This document shows, one piece after another, positions 18,701 to 26,641 of a DNA stretch of 64,000 bases. The stretch spans positions 2,893,541 to 2,957,540 of the forward strand of contig NC_016943.1 in NCBI RefSeq assembly GCF_000284015.1. Reading direction: 5' to 3'. The notes under the pieces are model-generated. The model saw only the letters and a list, made by a program, of their open reading frames with translations, searched no databases and was not told where the DNA came from. Within the stretch, counting starts at the first letter, position 1. The number at the start of each line of letters is the position of its first letter. A program made the position numbers and the translations under genes. The stretch is from Blastococcus saxobsidens DD2 (GTDB lineage: Bacteria; Actinomycetota; Actinomycetes; Mycobacteriales; Geodermatophilaceae).

Positions 18701-19000
18701 CTGGCGGGTCGCGCTGGTCACCAGGCTCTTGCTCGCCGCCCCCTTCGGGCACAGCCGGCCGCGGCTGATCGGCGAGTCGGGGTCGCCCTCGATCTGGGTG
18801 ACCTGCTCGTCCTCGACGAACACCCGCTGGGAGCAGCCGACGGCGCAGTAGGGGCAGATGCTCTGCACGACCCGATCCGCCGTGGCGGTCCGTGGCGTCA
18901 GGGTGTCGGTCCGCTTGCTGCGTACCGCCTCCCCCCGCCCCGACGGGTCCGAACCGGTCAGCTGCCGCACCACCGGCCACGCGTCCAGCCACGTCTTCAT
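15707..19000 (-). CDS. fdhA: formate dehydrogenase catalytic subunit, selenoprotein with Sec encoded by in-frame TAG
   Basis: Oxidises formate at a molybdopterin (Mo/W-bisMGD) centre. Annotated as one 1097-residue reading frame from ATG 19000 to TGA 15707, with the in-frame TAG at 18440-18442 (codon 187) read as selenocysteine. Residues 1-186 begin MKTWLDAWPVVRQLTG and hold the 4Fe-4S site Cys49, Cys52, Cys56 and Cys84. The TAG lies between VENQARI and HSSTVPGLGTSFGRGG, exactly where homologues carry the metal-binding Sec or Cys. Downstream, family blocks continue in the same frame (NMAEAHPVGFQWVMEAKARG; IHVDPRFTRTSALADLHVPL; SVGWTHHTVGVQYIRAASVL; PYHWGQNGITTGDSANELLG). No Tat signal is evident, so the active site probably faces the cytoplasm. 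A Gly/Glu-rich stretch at about residues 370-420 is a loop insertion. A simple caller would split this into 18440-19000 and 15707-18331. A nonsense mutation is the main alternative. Confidence 0.85.
18410..18428 (-). promoter_or_regulatory. bacterial SECIS-like hairpin just after the UAG codon
   Basis: On the minus strand the mRNA reads GGTCCCC, loop GGTCT, then GGGGACC: a perfect 7-bp stem with a 5-nt loop. It starts 11 nt after the TAG codon. The E. coli fdhF SECIS, as I recall it, has the same 11-nt spacing after UGA and a GGUCU loop read by SelB. Two more outer pairs (C-G, A-T) can form past a two-base bulge on the 3' side. The hairpin lies within coding sequence (TVPGLGT) and keeps the family protein sequence. 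Confidence 0.75.
18440..18442 (-). other. UAG codon proposed to specify selenocysteine
   Basis: The triplet CTA on the plus strand is TAG in the fdhA frame, at the position of the catalytic Sec/Cys. The context is CGC ATA TAG CAC TCC. Translation continues with conserved family sequence on the far side. Reading it as Sec needs a tRNA-Sec with a CUA anticodon, which is not in this window. Confidence 0.75.
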
Positions 19001-19175
19001 GCGGTTCTCCTCGCCAGGCGCCAGGACAGGCGCATCGGTAGCGGAGTGCTGCCGGTTCCGGCCAGCGTCCCGGCTCGCCGATCACCGTGCCGCCACCGTA
19101 ACGAGGAGCTCCGGGGCCCGCACCCGCGATCGCCCCGGATGGCCGAGGTCCCGGGCAGTGGGCACCATGGTGACG

Positions 19176-20645
19176 ATGAGCGGGAAGCCGGATGCTGTCG
19201 TCGTCGGGTCCGGCCCCAACGGCCTGGCCGCAGCCTTGCGTCTCGCTGCTGCCGGGCTGCAGGTCCGGGTCGTCGAGCGGAACTCGCGAGCGGGCGGGGG
19301 CATCCGGACGGCCGAGCTGACCCGGCCGGGCTTCGCTCACGACATCTGCGCGTCGGTGCACCCGATGGCCGCCGCGGCCCCGTTCTTCCGTGAGTTCGAC
19401 CTCCTCAGCCGGGGCGTGCGCCTTCTCCACCCGGACGTCCCCTACGCCCATCCGTTCGACGGCGGGCGGGCCGCCGTCGCCCACCGGTCGCTGGCCGAGA
19501 CCGCCGAGGGCCTCGGTCGGGACGCCGGCGCATATCGCCGGCTGATGGGACCGCTGGCCGAGTCCGGGGAGGCCGTCGTCGACTTCATCCTGGGCAGCGC
19601 CTTCCGCCGGCTGCCCACGCGGGCCGTCCCGGCGCTGACCTCCTTCGCCGTGAACGGACTCCCGACGATCGGCTGGCTGACGCGCCGCTGGTTCTCGACC
19701 GACGAACCCCGGGCTCTGCTCGCCGGCGCCGCCGCCCACGGGATGCTGGAGCTGACCCGGCCGATCACCGGCGGGCTGGGGCTGCTGCTGGGCATGCTCG
19801 CCCACCACAGCGGCTGGCCGGTGGTCGAGGGCGGCTCCCAGCGGATGGCCGACGCGATGGTGACCGCGCTCGAGGAGCAGGGCGGCGAGGTGGTCACGGG
19901 GCACGAGGTCACCGACCTGCGCGAGTTCGACGGCGTTCCCGCCGTCCTGTTCGACACCACCCCGCAGGCCTTCGTGCGGATGGCCGGCGACCGGGTGCAC
20001 GAGGGCTACCGGCGCTGGGTCGAGCGGTACCAGCACGGGCCCGGCGTCTTCAAGATGGACTGGGCGCTGTCGGAACCGGTGCCCTGGACCCATCCCGACG
20101 TCCGCCGCGCCGGCACGGTGCACCTGTCGGGCACGCTCGAGGAGACCGTCGCCGCCGAGTCCGCCCCGTCATCAGGGCGCAACGCCGACCGGCCCTTCGT
20201 GATCGCCGTCCAGCCGACCCTGGTCGACCCCACCAGGGCACCGTCAGGGGGACACGTGTTGTGGGCGTATGCGCACGTGTCGCGTGGGTCCGACGTCGAC
20301 ATGCGCGGGGCGATCGAGGCGCAGATCGAACGGTTCGCCCCCGGCTTCCGGGACACGGTCCTCGACCGGCACACGATGAACGCGCCCCAGCTCGAGGCGT
20401 ACAACCCGAACTACATCGGCGGGGAGATCTCCAACGGCGAGGCCTCGCTCCGGCAGATGCTCGCCCGCCCGGTGCCGCGGTGGAACACCTACAAGACGCC
20501 CGTGCCGGGCACCTACCTGGCCTCGGCCGCCACTCCGCCCGGCCCCGCCGTGCACGGGATGTGCGGGGACAACGCCGCCCGGGTGGCGCTGCGCGAGGTC
20601 TTCGGCGTCCGCGACGCGCCGACGCTGCGCCCGGCCCGCACCTGA
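19176..20645 (+). CDS. phytoene-desaturase-like FAD-dependent oxidoreductase
   Basis: A 489-residue NAD(P)/FAD-dependent oxidoreductase. The N-terminal Rossmann motif AVVVGSGPNGLAAALRLAAA and the following acidic VVERNSRAGGGIRT mark the FAD site. WPVVEGGSQRMADAMVTALEE is the family's central signature, and the C-terminal FAD segment is PPGPAVHGMCGDNAARVAL. The group resembles carotenoid desaturases and retinol-saturase-like proteins, but the substrate is unknown. I chose ATG 19176 by protein start; ATG 19167 in the same frame is equally possible because neither has a strong ribosome site. It diverges from fdhA (175 bp apart) and converges with the CtaG-like gene. Confidence 0.8.
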   Translation: MSGKPDAVVVGSGPNGLAAALRLAAAGLQVRVVERNSRAGGGIRTAELTRPGFAHDICASVHPMAAAAPFFREFDLLSRGVRLLHPDVPYAHPFDGGRAAVAHRSLAETAEGLGRDAGAYRRLMGPLAESGEAVVDFILGSAFRRLPTRAVPALTSFAVNGLPTIGWLTRRWFSTDEPRALLAGAAAHGMLELTRPITGGLGLLLGMLAHHSGWPVVEGGSQRMADAMVTALEEQGGEVVTGHEVTDLREFDGVPAVLFDTTPQAFVRMAGDRVHEGYRRWVERYQHGPGVFKMDWALSEPVPWTHPDVRRAGTVHLSGTLEETVAAESAPSSGRNADRPFVIAVQPTLVDPTRAPSGGHVLWAYAHVSRGSDVDMRGAIEAQIERFAPGFRDTVLDRHTMNAPQLEAYNPNYIGGEISNGEASLRQMLARPVPRWNTYKTPVPGTYLASAATPPGPAVHGMCGDNAARVALREVFGVRDAPTLRPART

Positions 20646-20662
20646 CCGCCGTCACCCCCCGT

Positions 20663-21601
20663 TCACGGGTCTTCCGGGACATCGTCGGCATCCCGGTCCC
20701 GTGGTCGGCCGGCCGTCGCGGTGACCAGCCCGGTGGCTACGGGCGTGGCGGCGCCCTCGCCGTCCTCGGTTCCGCGGATCCACGTGATGAGCAGGCCGAG
20801 TGCGACCGCGACGTGCACGAAGCCGGCGGGGACCCACATGATGGCGCCGGCCAGCTGCTGGTCGGTGAGCGGATCGAGTCCCCAGGAATGCGCCGTCTCC
20901 GCATAGGCGGTGTACCACGGGCTGCGGCCGAACGTGAGCAGGACGGAGAGCAGCGCACTCGACATCGCCATGCCGAACACCAGGAGGACGCCGAGGCCTG
21001 CGGGAACCCGCGCCGCGCGGACGCCGATGACGGTGCGCCAGAACAGCACGCCGGTGACCAGGAAGGTCGCGTGCTCGAGGGCGTGGACGGCGGGGTGCTC
21101 GATGGCGGCGTCGTACAGCACGGCGGCATGCCACGCCCAGAACGTCCCCACGTGCAGCAGCCACGCCATCCCCGGATGGCGCAACGCGTGGGCGACGGGG
21201 GCCAGCCGCAGGCGCCGTCGCCACGGGGTTATCGCGCGGCGGACGGCGGCGGGGCTGCCGCGCAGCACCCTGCCCGCGGGAGCGCTCAGCACGAGCAGCG
21301 GAGCGGCGACCAGGGTGAGCAGCAGGTGCTGCACCATGTGGGCGGACGCCAGGGCGCCGGACAGCGCGTCCAGCGGCGAGAGCAGTGCGATGGCGAGTGC
21401 GGCGAGCGCGCCGGCGAAGCACCGTGCGCGCCACTTCTCGGCGGCCCGGGCCCGACCGCGGCTGCGGCCCCGCAGGTAGGCCCAGGTCGCCAGCAGCAGA
21501 CCGGCGATGATCACCGGATCCGCGGTCCAGGCCGACCACAGCTCCTGCGGTGCCAGGTGCGAGCCGTCGTGGGCGAGCACCGCCTCCTTCCCGGGGCTCA
21601 T
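20663..21601 (-). CDS. ctaG: CtaG-like cytochrome c oxidase assembly protein (caa3_CtaG family)
   Basis: A 312-residue membrane protein with about seven helices. Family marks are SAHMVQHLLLTLVAAPLLVL, the repeated histidines in HVGTFWAWHAAVLYD and HALEHATFLVTGVLFW, and DQQLAGAIMWVPAGFVHVAV. It is expected to help copper insertion or assembly of the adjacent oxidase. ATG 21601 overlaps the stop of the preceding small membrane gene as ATGA, so translation is coupled. A second member of the family is at 49487-50413. It is the last gene of the first oxidase operon. Confidence 0.85.
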   Translation of the reverse strand: MSPGKEAVLAHDGSHLAPQELWSAWTADPVIIAGLLLATWAYLRGRSRGRARAAEKWRARCFAGALAALAIALLSPLDALSGALASAHMVQHLLLTLVAAPLLVLSAPAGRVLRGSPAAVRRAITPWRRRLRLAPVAHALRHPGMAWLLHVGTFWAWHAAVLYDAAIEHPAVHALEHATFLVTGVLFWRTVIGVRAARVPAGLGVLLVFGMAMSSALLSVLLTFGRSPWYTAYAETAHSWGLDPLTDQQLAGAIMWVPAGFVHVAVALGLLITWIRGTEDGEGAATPVATGLVTATAGRPRDRDADDVPEDP

Positions 21602-22068
21602 GCGCAGGCCTGCAGGAACAGCGCCGGCAGGCCGACGAAGAGCACGGTGGCCAGCCCCAGCAGCGACAGCAGGAAGCCCCCGAAGGCCAGCGGCCGCCGG
21701 TCGACGAGTTCCTCGGTGCCGGCGTCCGGCCGCGCCCGGCCGATCGCCCGCCACCGGGCGAAGCCCCACCACGCCGTCGCTGCACAGGCGAGGGCGGCGA
21801 CCGCGGTGGCGACCAGCGTGACGACGGTCGGTACCGGCGGGTCGAACAGACCCAGCCCCGGGCCGTCCCCGGTGCAGCCGGCCTCCACCACCAGGTAGAC
21901 CAGCAGGAAGTGGACGGAGCTGATCACCGGGCCGGCGAGGAGGACGGCGACCGCCGTCACCGCCCGGGTGTCGACCGACACGTCGACCGGGGCGGGCGTG
22001 CCTTCGCTCGCCGTGGCCGTCTCGTCCGGTCGGGAGGGACGGTCCTGCGGAGGGTCCGGGGCGCTCAT
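21598..22068 (-). CDS. small membrane protein of the cytochrome oxidase operon
   Basis: A 156-residue protein with three predicted helices: about 34-58 (AVTAVAVLLAGPVISSVHFL), about 78-100, and a C-terminal one (GGFLLSLLGLATVLFVGL). It ends in FLQACA. There is no known catalytic motif. A similar small membrane protein (54097-54579) occupies the matching place after subunit III in the second oxidase operon, so a role in oxidase assembly or stability is likely. ATG 22068 overlaps the subunit I-III stop as ATGA. Confidence 0.75.
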   Translation of the reverse strand: MSAPDPPQDRPSRPDETATASEGTPAPVDVSVDTRAVTAVAVLLAGPVISSVHFLLVYLVVEAGCTGDGPGLGLFDPPVPTVVTLVATAVAALACAATAWWGFARWRAIGRARPDAGTEELVDRRPLAFGGFLLSLLGLATVLFVGLPALFLQACA

Positions 22069-24626
22069 GTCAGTGCCGGTCCGAGGTAGAGGGTGGCGAA
22101 GCCCAGGACCCAGACGACGGCCATCGCCATCCACAAGCGGGCCACGTTGGCGATCGGGGCGTACCGGCGATACGTGTACGTCCCCCGGGACGCCCAGAAG
22201 ACGACCATCGCCAGCATGATCAGCGCAGCCATCGCGACCACGACCACGAAGCCGGCCAGGGTGTAGAAGATCGAGCCGTAGGCGTGCGCCGTCCACCCCA
22301 CGTCGAGCCGCACCAGGTCGACGACCTGGACCACCACCCCGCTCCCGGCCAGGAGCAGGGCGGCGTACAGCCCGCCCCGGAAGTTGCGCATGTCGCCCTG
22401 GGCGATCTGCCGGTGTGCGAACGGCACGCCCGCTGCACCCAGGACGACGAGTACCGCCGCGACGGCCGCCAGGCCCAGCGGCGGATCACTGACACCCGCC
22501 GGCGGCCACTGCGGGTTCTCCAGCCGCAGGTAGAAGTAGCTGAGCAGCAGGGCGGAGAAGGCGACGGCGACGAAGAGGATGGCGAGCAGGGTCCCCGTCC
22601 GGGCGACGATCACGCTGCCGTGGGCGTTGACCGGGACCCCGTACTCCCGCTCGAACTCGTCCTCCTCGTCCGGGGTCATCGGCGGCGGCTGCGGCCAGTT
22701 CCAGGCGATGACGCTGGCGATGATGATCGCGGCGCCGACGGCGGCGCCCCACCGGATCTTGACCAGCTCGGCCAGGAAGATCAGCACCACGCCGCCCGCG
22801 GTGGTCAGCGGCCATATCGACGGGTTCGAGACGCGGAAGACCTCCACGGGGCGTCCGTCCGCGGTGCCGACGACCACTGCCGCCCGCCACTTCAGCGGCC
22901 ACTGCCCGAGCCCGCGCACGAAGTGCATCAGCTGCGGGTCGCCCCGGTCGAGCCGCTCCTGGTCCCACAGCGGGTGCCGGCTGCGCACGATGGGCGGCTG
23001 GGTCCAGCTGTGCTGCTTGGGCGGTGACGGCAGCGCCCACTCCAGGGTGTCGGCGCCCCACGGGTTGGCATCGGCCGGCTCCCCGCGCCGGATCGTGCGG
23101 ACGACGTTCCACACGAAGATCCCGATGCCGGGCACGATGATGAGCACCCCGATCGTCGAGATCAGGTTGTAGATGTCCCAGCCCTGACCGGCCGCGTAGG
23201 TCCAGACGCGACGCGGCATCCCCATCAGACCGACCTGGTGCATCGGGAGGAAGGCGACGTTCACACCGATGAACAGCAGCCAGAAGTTCCACTTGCCCAG
23301 CCGCTCGTCCAGCAGCTTGCCGCTGAACTTGGGGAACCAGTAGTAGACGCCGGCGAAGATCGGGAAGGCCACGCCGCCGATCAGCACGTAGTGCAGGTGC
23401 CCCACCACGAAGTAGGTGTCGTGGGCCTGCAGGTCGAAGGGCACGGAGGCCACCATCACGCCGGTGATGCCACCGATCACGAAGATGATCAGGAAGCCGA
23501 TGACGAACAGGAACGGTGTCTTCCACACCGGCCGGCCGGCCCAGATGGTCGCCAGCCAGGAGAAGATCTGGACGCCCGCGGGGATGGAGATCGCCATGCT
23601 CGCCGCGGCGAAGAAGCTGAGCACCAGCGGCGGCAGCCCGACGGCGAACATGTGGTGCGCCCACAGCGCGAACGACAGGAACCCGATGCCGACCAGCGAG
23701 GCGACGAACCAGATGTAGCCGACCGGGCGGTGGCGGACGAAGACCGGCAGGATCATCGCGACGACCCCGACCGCGGGGATGAACTGGATGTAGACCTCGG
23801 GGTGCCCGAAGATCCAGAACAGGTGCTGCCAGAGCAGCGAGCTGCCGCCGAGTTCGGGATCGAAGAACTGGGTGCCGAAGCCGCGATCCAGCTCCAGCAG
23901 CAGGCTGCCGATGATCAGCGGCGTGAAGGCGAAGAGGATCATGAACGCCATCACCAGGAACGCCCAGGCGAACAGCGGCATCCGGGTGAGCGTCATCCCG
24001 GGGGCGCGCATCTTCAGGATGCCGATGATGATCTCGACCCCGGCGGCGATGGCACCGACCTCCGCGACACCCAGTCCGAGGATCCAGAAGTCGACCGCCA
24101 GGTCCGGCGAGTACTCCGGTCCGCTCAGCGGCACGTAGGCGAACCAGCCGACGTCCGGCACCAGCTGGAACAGCGCGCTGCTGTAGTAGAGCAGCCCGCC
24201 GAACAGGAAGGTCCAGTACGAGAAGGCGCCGAGGCGCGGGAACGGCATCTCCCGGCTGCCGAGCATGGAGGGCAGGATGAGGATCGCGAAGCCCTCGAAG
24301 ATCGGCAGGATGACGAGGAACATCGTCACCGAGCCGTGGTTGGTGAACAGCTCGTTGTAGAACTGCGGGCTGACCAGCTCCTGCTCGGGGAAGGCGAGCT
24401 GCAGGCGCATCACCAGCGAGTCGAAGCTGCCCCCGAGCAGGAGGAAGAAGAAGCCGGTCAGCACCAACCGCTTGCCGACCAGGTCGTTCTGGACGCCGGT
24501 CAGCTGGCCGCGCAGGCCGGGCGGGTCGTCCCAGAGGCGGTTCAGCTCCTCGGCCGTCCCCGGGTCGCTGACCTCCGGTGTGTACCTGCCGGGATCCCCA
24601 CCCGTGTCGGCGCTCGTCTCGCTCAC
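22065..24626 (-). CDS. ctaD: cytochrome c oxidase subunits I and III fused
   Basis: An 853-residue fusion. Subunit I covers about 1-620. Heme and CuB ligands are the His in ELFTNHGSVTMF, HPEVY (with the cross-linking Tyr and channel Glu), WAHHMF and VGHLHYVL. The subunit III part begins after VNAHGSVIVARTGTLLAI. Family-unusual points: the K-channel lysine position reads Q (IPAGVQIFSW) and the D-channel aspartate position reads E (GSREMPFPRL). GTG 24626 overlaps the subunit II stop as GTGA. It reduces O2 to water and pumps protons in the plasma membrane. Confidence 0.9.
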   Translation of the reverse strand: MSETSADTGGDPGRYTPEVSDPGTAEELNRLWDDPPGLRGQLTGVQNDLVGKRLVLTGFFFLLLGGSFDSLVMRLQLAFPEQELVSPQFYNELFTNHGSVTMFLVILPIFEGFAILILPSMLGSREMPFPRLGAFSYWTFLFGGLLYYSSALFQLVPDVGWFAYVPLSGPEYSPDLAVDFWILGLGVAEVGAIAAGVEIIIGILKMRAPGMTLTRMPLFAWAFLVMAFMILFAFTPLIIGSLLLELDRGFGTQFFDPELGGSSLLWQHLFWIFGHPEVYIQFIPAVGVVAMILPVFVRHRPVGYIWFVASLVGIGFLSFALWAHHMFAVGLPPLVLSFFAAASMAISIPAGVQIFSWLATIWAGRPVWKTPFLFVIGFLIIFVIGGITGVMVASVPFDLQAHDTYFVVGHLHYVLIGGVAFPIFAGVYYWFPKFSGKLLDERLGKWNFWLLFIGVNVAFLPMHQVGLMGMPRRVWTYAAGQGWDIYNLISTIGVLIIVPGIGIFVWNVVRTIRRGEPADANPWGADTLEWALPSPPKQHSWTQPPIVRSRHPLWDQERLDRGDPQLMHFVRGLGQWPLKWRAAVVVGTADGRPVEVFRVSNPSIWPLTTAGGVVLIFLAELVKIRWGAAVGAAIIIASVIAWNWPQPPPMTPDEEDEFEREYGVPVNAHGSVIVARTGTLLAILFVAVAFSALLLSYFYLRLENPQWPPAGVSDPPLGLAAVAAVLVVLGAAGVPFAHRQIAQGDMRNFRGGLYAALLLAGSGVVVQVVDLVRLDVGWTAHAYGSIFYTLAGFVVVVAMAALIMLAMVVFWASRGTYTYRRYAPIANVARLWMAMAVVWVLGFATLYLGPALT

Positions 24627-25249
24627 TGCTGACGCTCGATCCAGGCGGCAAAGTCCTCGGGGCTCTCGGCCACGACGGTCAGCCGCATGGTCGCGTGCTC
24701 GAGCCCGCAGAACTCCGCGCACTGCGTGCCCCACTCCCCCGGCTCGTCCGCCTGGAGCACCAGGACGTTCACGCCGTCCGGCAGCATGTCCATCTTGCCG
24801 CCCAGTTCCGGCACCCAGAAGCTGTGGATCACGTCCGCCGACGTCAGGTGGAACTCGACCGGCTGGCCGACCGGGAGGTGCAGCTCGCCGACCGTGGTGA
24901 CCCCGGCCTCCGGGTAGCCGACCTCGAAGTACCACTGATGACCGGTGACCTCGACCACCAGCGCCCCCGGCGGGGCGTCCTCCGCCAGCGTCCGCATCGC
25001 GCCGATCGTCGCGCCGAACACGACGACCAGGACGATCACCGGCAGTACCACGCCACCGCCCACGATCCAGCGCCGCTCCGAGGGCTGCGCCTCCCCTTCG
25101 CGTCGTCGCCGGAACAGACCGACGGCGAGCAGGACGGCGAAGAGGACGAAGACGGCTGTACCGAGGCCGAGCATCAGCCACCACGTGTCCGCGATCGACT
25201 CCGCTCTCGGGCCCTTCGGGTCGAGGCTGCCGCTGCTGCCCCCGTTCAT
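24623..25249 (-). CDS. ctaC: cytochrome c oxidase subunit II
   Basis: A 208-residue subunit II with two helices (about 22-46 and 62-84) and an outside cupredoxin domain. CuA ligands are all present: the His in SADVIHSFW, and Cys177, Glu179, Cys181, His185 and Met188 in CAEFCGLEHATM. The aromatic GHQWYFEVGYPE segment is the electron-entry region. No heme c domain is attached, unlike the second oxidase. ATG 25249 has only a weak ribosome site. It is the first gene of a four-gene minus-strand operon. Confidence 0.88.
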   Translation of the reverse strand: MNGGSSGSLDPKGPRAESIADTWWLMLGLGTAVFVLFAVLLAVGLFRRRREGEAQPSERRWIVGGGVVLPVIVLVVVFGATIGAMRTLAEDAPPGALVVEVTGHQWYFEVGYPEAGVTTVGELHLPVGQPVEFHLTSADVIHSFWVPELGGKMDMLPDGVNVLVLQADEPGEWGTQCAEFCGLEHATMRLTVVAESPEDFAAWIERQQ

Positions 25250-25604
25250 CGGCGGCCCGCCCCGTCAGCGGACCGGCCGACGCGTCCGGAGGGCGATGCG
25301 CGGACCGAGGACGGCTGCGAGCCACGCAGCACGTCGGCCGACGGAACACAGGTCATGCCGCCTCCACCAGGATCGGAGCCGCTCGACCGTATCGGGCGCA
25401 GGCCGTGGGAGCGACCTCAACTCGTGCCGATCCTGCAGGTCCTCGGCGGGCCGCCGGCAGCACCGAGCTCTGCGGTCGCGTGCCCGTACGACGTCCGGGA
25501 TGGTGGAGATGCTGACGTCGTCCTGACGTCGTCCGAACTGCGGCCGTGGCCGTGCCCGGCCTCCGCCGCGCCTGGCAGGTCGTCCGTCCACGAGGAGCAG
25601 ATGC
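25250..25604. other. divergent intergenic region
   Basis: A 355-bp gap between the subunit II gene (leftward) and the SDR gene (rightward). It must hold both promoters. I see no convincing -10/-35 pair and no small gene. The one clear structure is the 11-bp tandem repeat at 25512-25533. Confidence 0.6.
25512..25533. repeat. perfect 11-bp tandem repeat, possible operator
   Basis: CTGACGTCGTC occurs twice head to tail (25512-25522 and 25523-25533), 71 bp before the SDR start. Each unit contains the palindrome GACGTC. An 11-bp period places both copies on the same face of the helix, as in many direct-repeat operators. No regulator is identified. Confidence 0.4.
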
Positions 25605-26636
25605 ATGGTGCAGCCCGCTGGAGAAGCCGCCGCCCACCGGAAGGTGATCGTGGTGACCGGGGCCAGCGGAGGAATCGGCCGGGCCACCGCGGTGGCCTTC
25701 GCCCGCCGCGGCGACGCGGTGGCACTGCTGGCCCGGGGCGAGACGGGGCTGGCCGCCGCCGCCGACGACGTCCGTACCGCCGGCGGCACGCCCCTGACGA
25801 TCTCCGTGGACGTGTCCGATGCCGACGCCGTCGAGGCGGCCGCCGACCGCGTGGAGGCAGAGCTCGGCCCGATCGACGTCTGGTGCAACGTCGCCTTCAG
25901 CACGGTCTTCGCCCGCTTCTCCGACATCACCGCGGACGAGTGGAGGCGGGTCACCGAGGTGACCTACCTCGGCTTCGTGCACGGCACGATGGCCGCGCTG
26001 AAGAGGATGCGCCTCCGCAACGACGGCGTCGTCGTCCAGGCCGGCTCGGCGCTGGCCTACCGCGGCATTCCCCTGCAGAGCGTCTACTGCGGCGCCAAGC
26101 ACGCGATCAAGGGCTTCTCCGAGTCGGTCCGGACCGAACTGCAGCACGAGGGCAGCGCCGTGCGCCTCACGGTGGTCAACCTGCCGGGGGTCAACACCCC
26201 CCAGTTCGACTGGGTGCTCAACAAGCTGCCCCAGCGGCCGCAGCCGGTGGCGCCGGTCTACCAGCCCGAGGTCGCGGCCGAGGCGATCGTGCACGCCAGC
26301 GAGCACGCCGGCCGACGGGTGTGGTGGATCGGCATCCCGACGGTGTACACGATCCTCGGCGAGCGGTTCGCACCCTGGTTCCTCGACCGCTACCTGGCCC
26401 GCACCGCCTACCAGGGGCAGAAGTCGGGGCAACCGGCTGCACCGGACGACCCGGTCAACCTGTGGCAGCCGGCCGACGGCGAGGACGGCCGCGACTTCGG
26501 CGCCCACGGCCGCTTCGACGACGGCGCCTGGACCCGCGACCCGCAGATCTGGGCCGCCCGCCACCGCGGCCCGCTCGCCGCCGCAGGCGCCGGCGTGCTC
26601 GCCGGTGCGGTGGCCCTGCGCCGCAGGACACGCTGA
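25605..26636 (+). CDS. SDR-family oxidoreductase with C-terminal hydrophobic tail
   Basis: A 343-residue short-chain dehydrogenase. The cofactor motif TGASGGIG is near residue 19, and the active site is Ser in [11 protein letters not shown] with YCGAK (Tyr/Lys). The usual NNAG is replaced by NVAF, an atypical form. After the SDR domain (about 260 residues) comes an extension with acidic and Trp-rich patches, ending in [19 protein letters not shown], which could touch the membrane. ATG 25605 has GAGGAG 7 nt upstream. The GH15 gene begins 5 bp after its stop. The substrate is unknown. Confidence 0.82.
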   Translation: MVQPAGEAAAHRKVIVVTGASGGIGRATAVAFARRGDAVALLARGETGLAAAADDVRTAGGTPLTISVDVSDADAVEAAADRVEAELGPIDVWCNVAFSTVFARFSDITADEWRRVTEVTYLGFVHGTMAALKRMRLRNDGVVVQAGSALAYRGIPLQSVYCGAKHAIKGFSESVRTELQHEGSAVRLTVVNLPGVNTPQFDWVLNKLPQRPQPVAPVYQPEVAAEAIVHASEHAGRRVWWIGIPTVYTILGERFAPWFLDRYLARTAYQGQKSGQPAAPDDPVNLWQPADGEDGRDFGAHGRFDDGAWTRDPQIWAARHRGPLAAAGAGVLAGAVALRRRTR

Positions 26637-26641
26637 CCGGC

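Noticed and set aside
18410..19000. fdhA as a pseudogene with a nonsense mutation
   Set aside because: Not excluded, but less likely. The only break is exactly at the Sec codon, a SECIS-like hairpin follows at the right distance, and the operon shows no other damage.
19001..19175. A tRNA-Sec gene in the gap upstream of fdhA
   Set aside because: No acceptor stem, T-loop (GGTTCGA-like) or CTA anticodon loop could be traced by eye on either strand. No other tRNA or rRNA was seen in the window.
15866..19393. A 1175-codon open frame on the plus strand opposite fdhA
   Set aside because: Composition is Arg/Gly/Ala/His-rich with no family match; it is a mirror of GC-rich codon bias on the coding strand. 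Similar long shadows at 4941-7523 and 51573-53663 (minus) were dropped for the same reason.
24627..25349. An N-terminal extension of the subunit I-III frame through the subunit II gene
   Set aside because: The frame is open but is only a shadow of the subunit II coding sequence; a GTG overlapping the subunit II stop gives the normal start.
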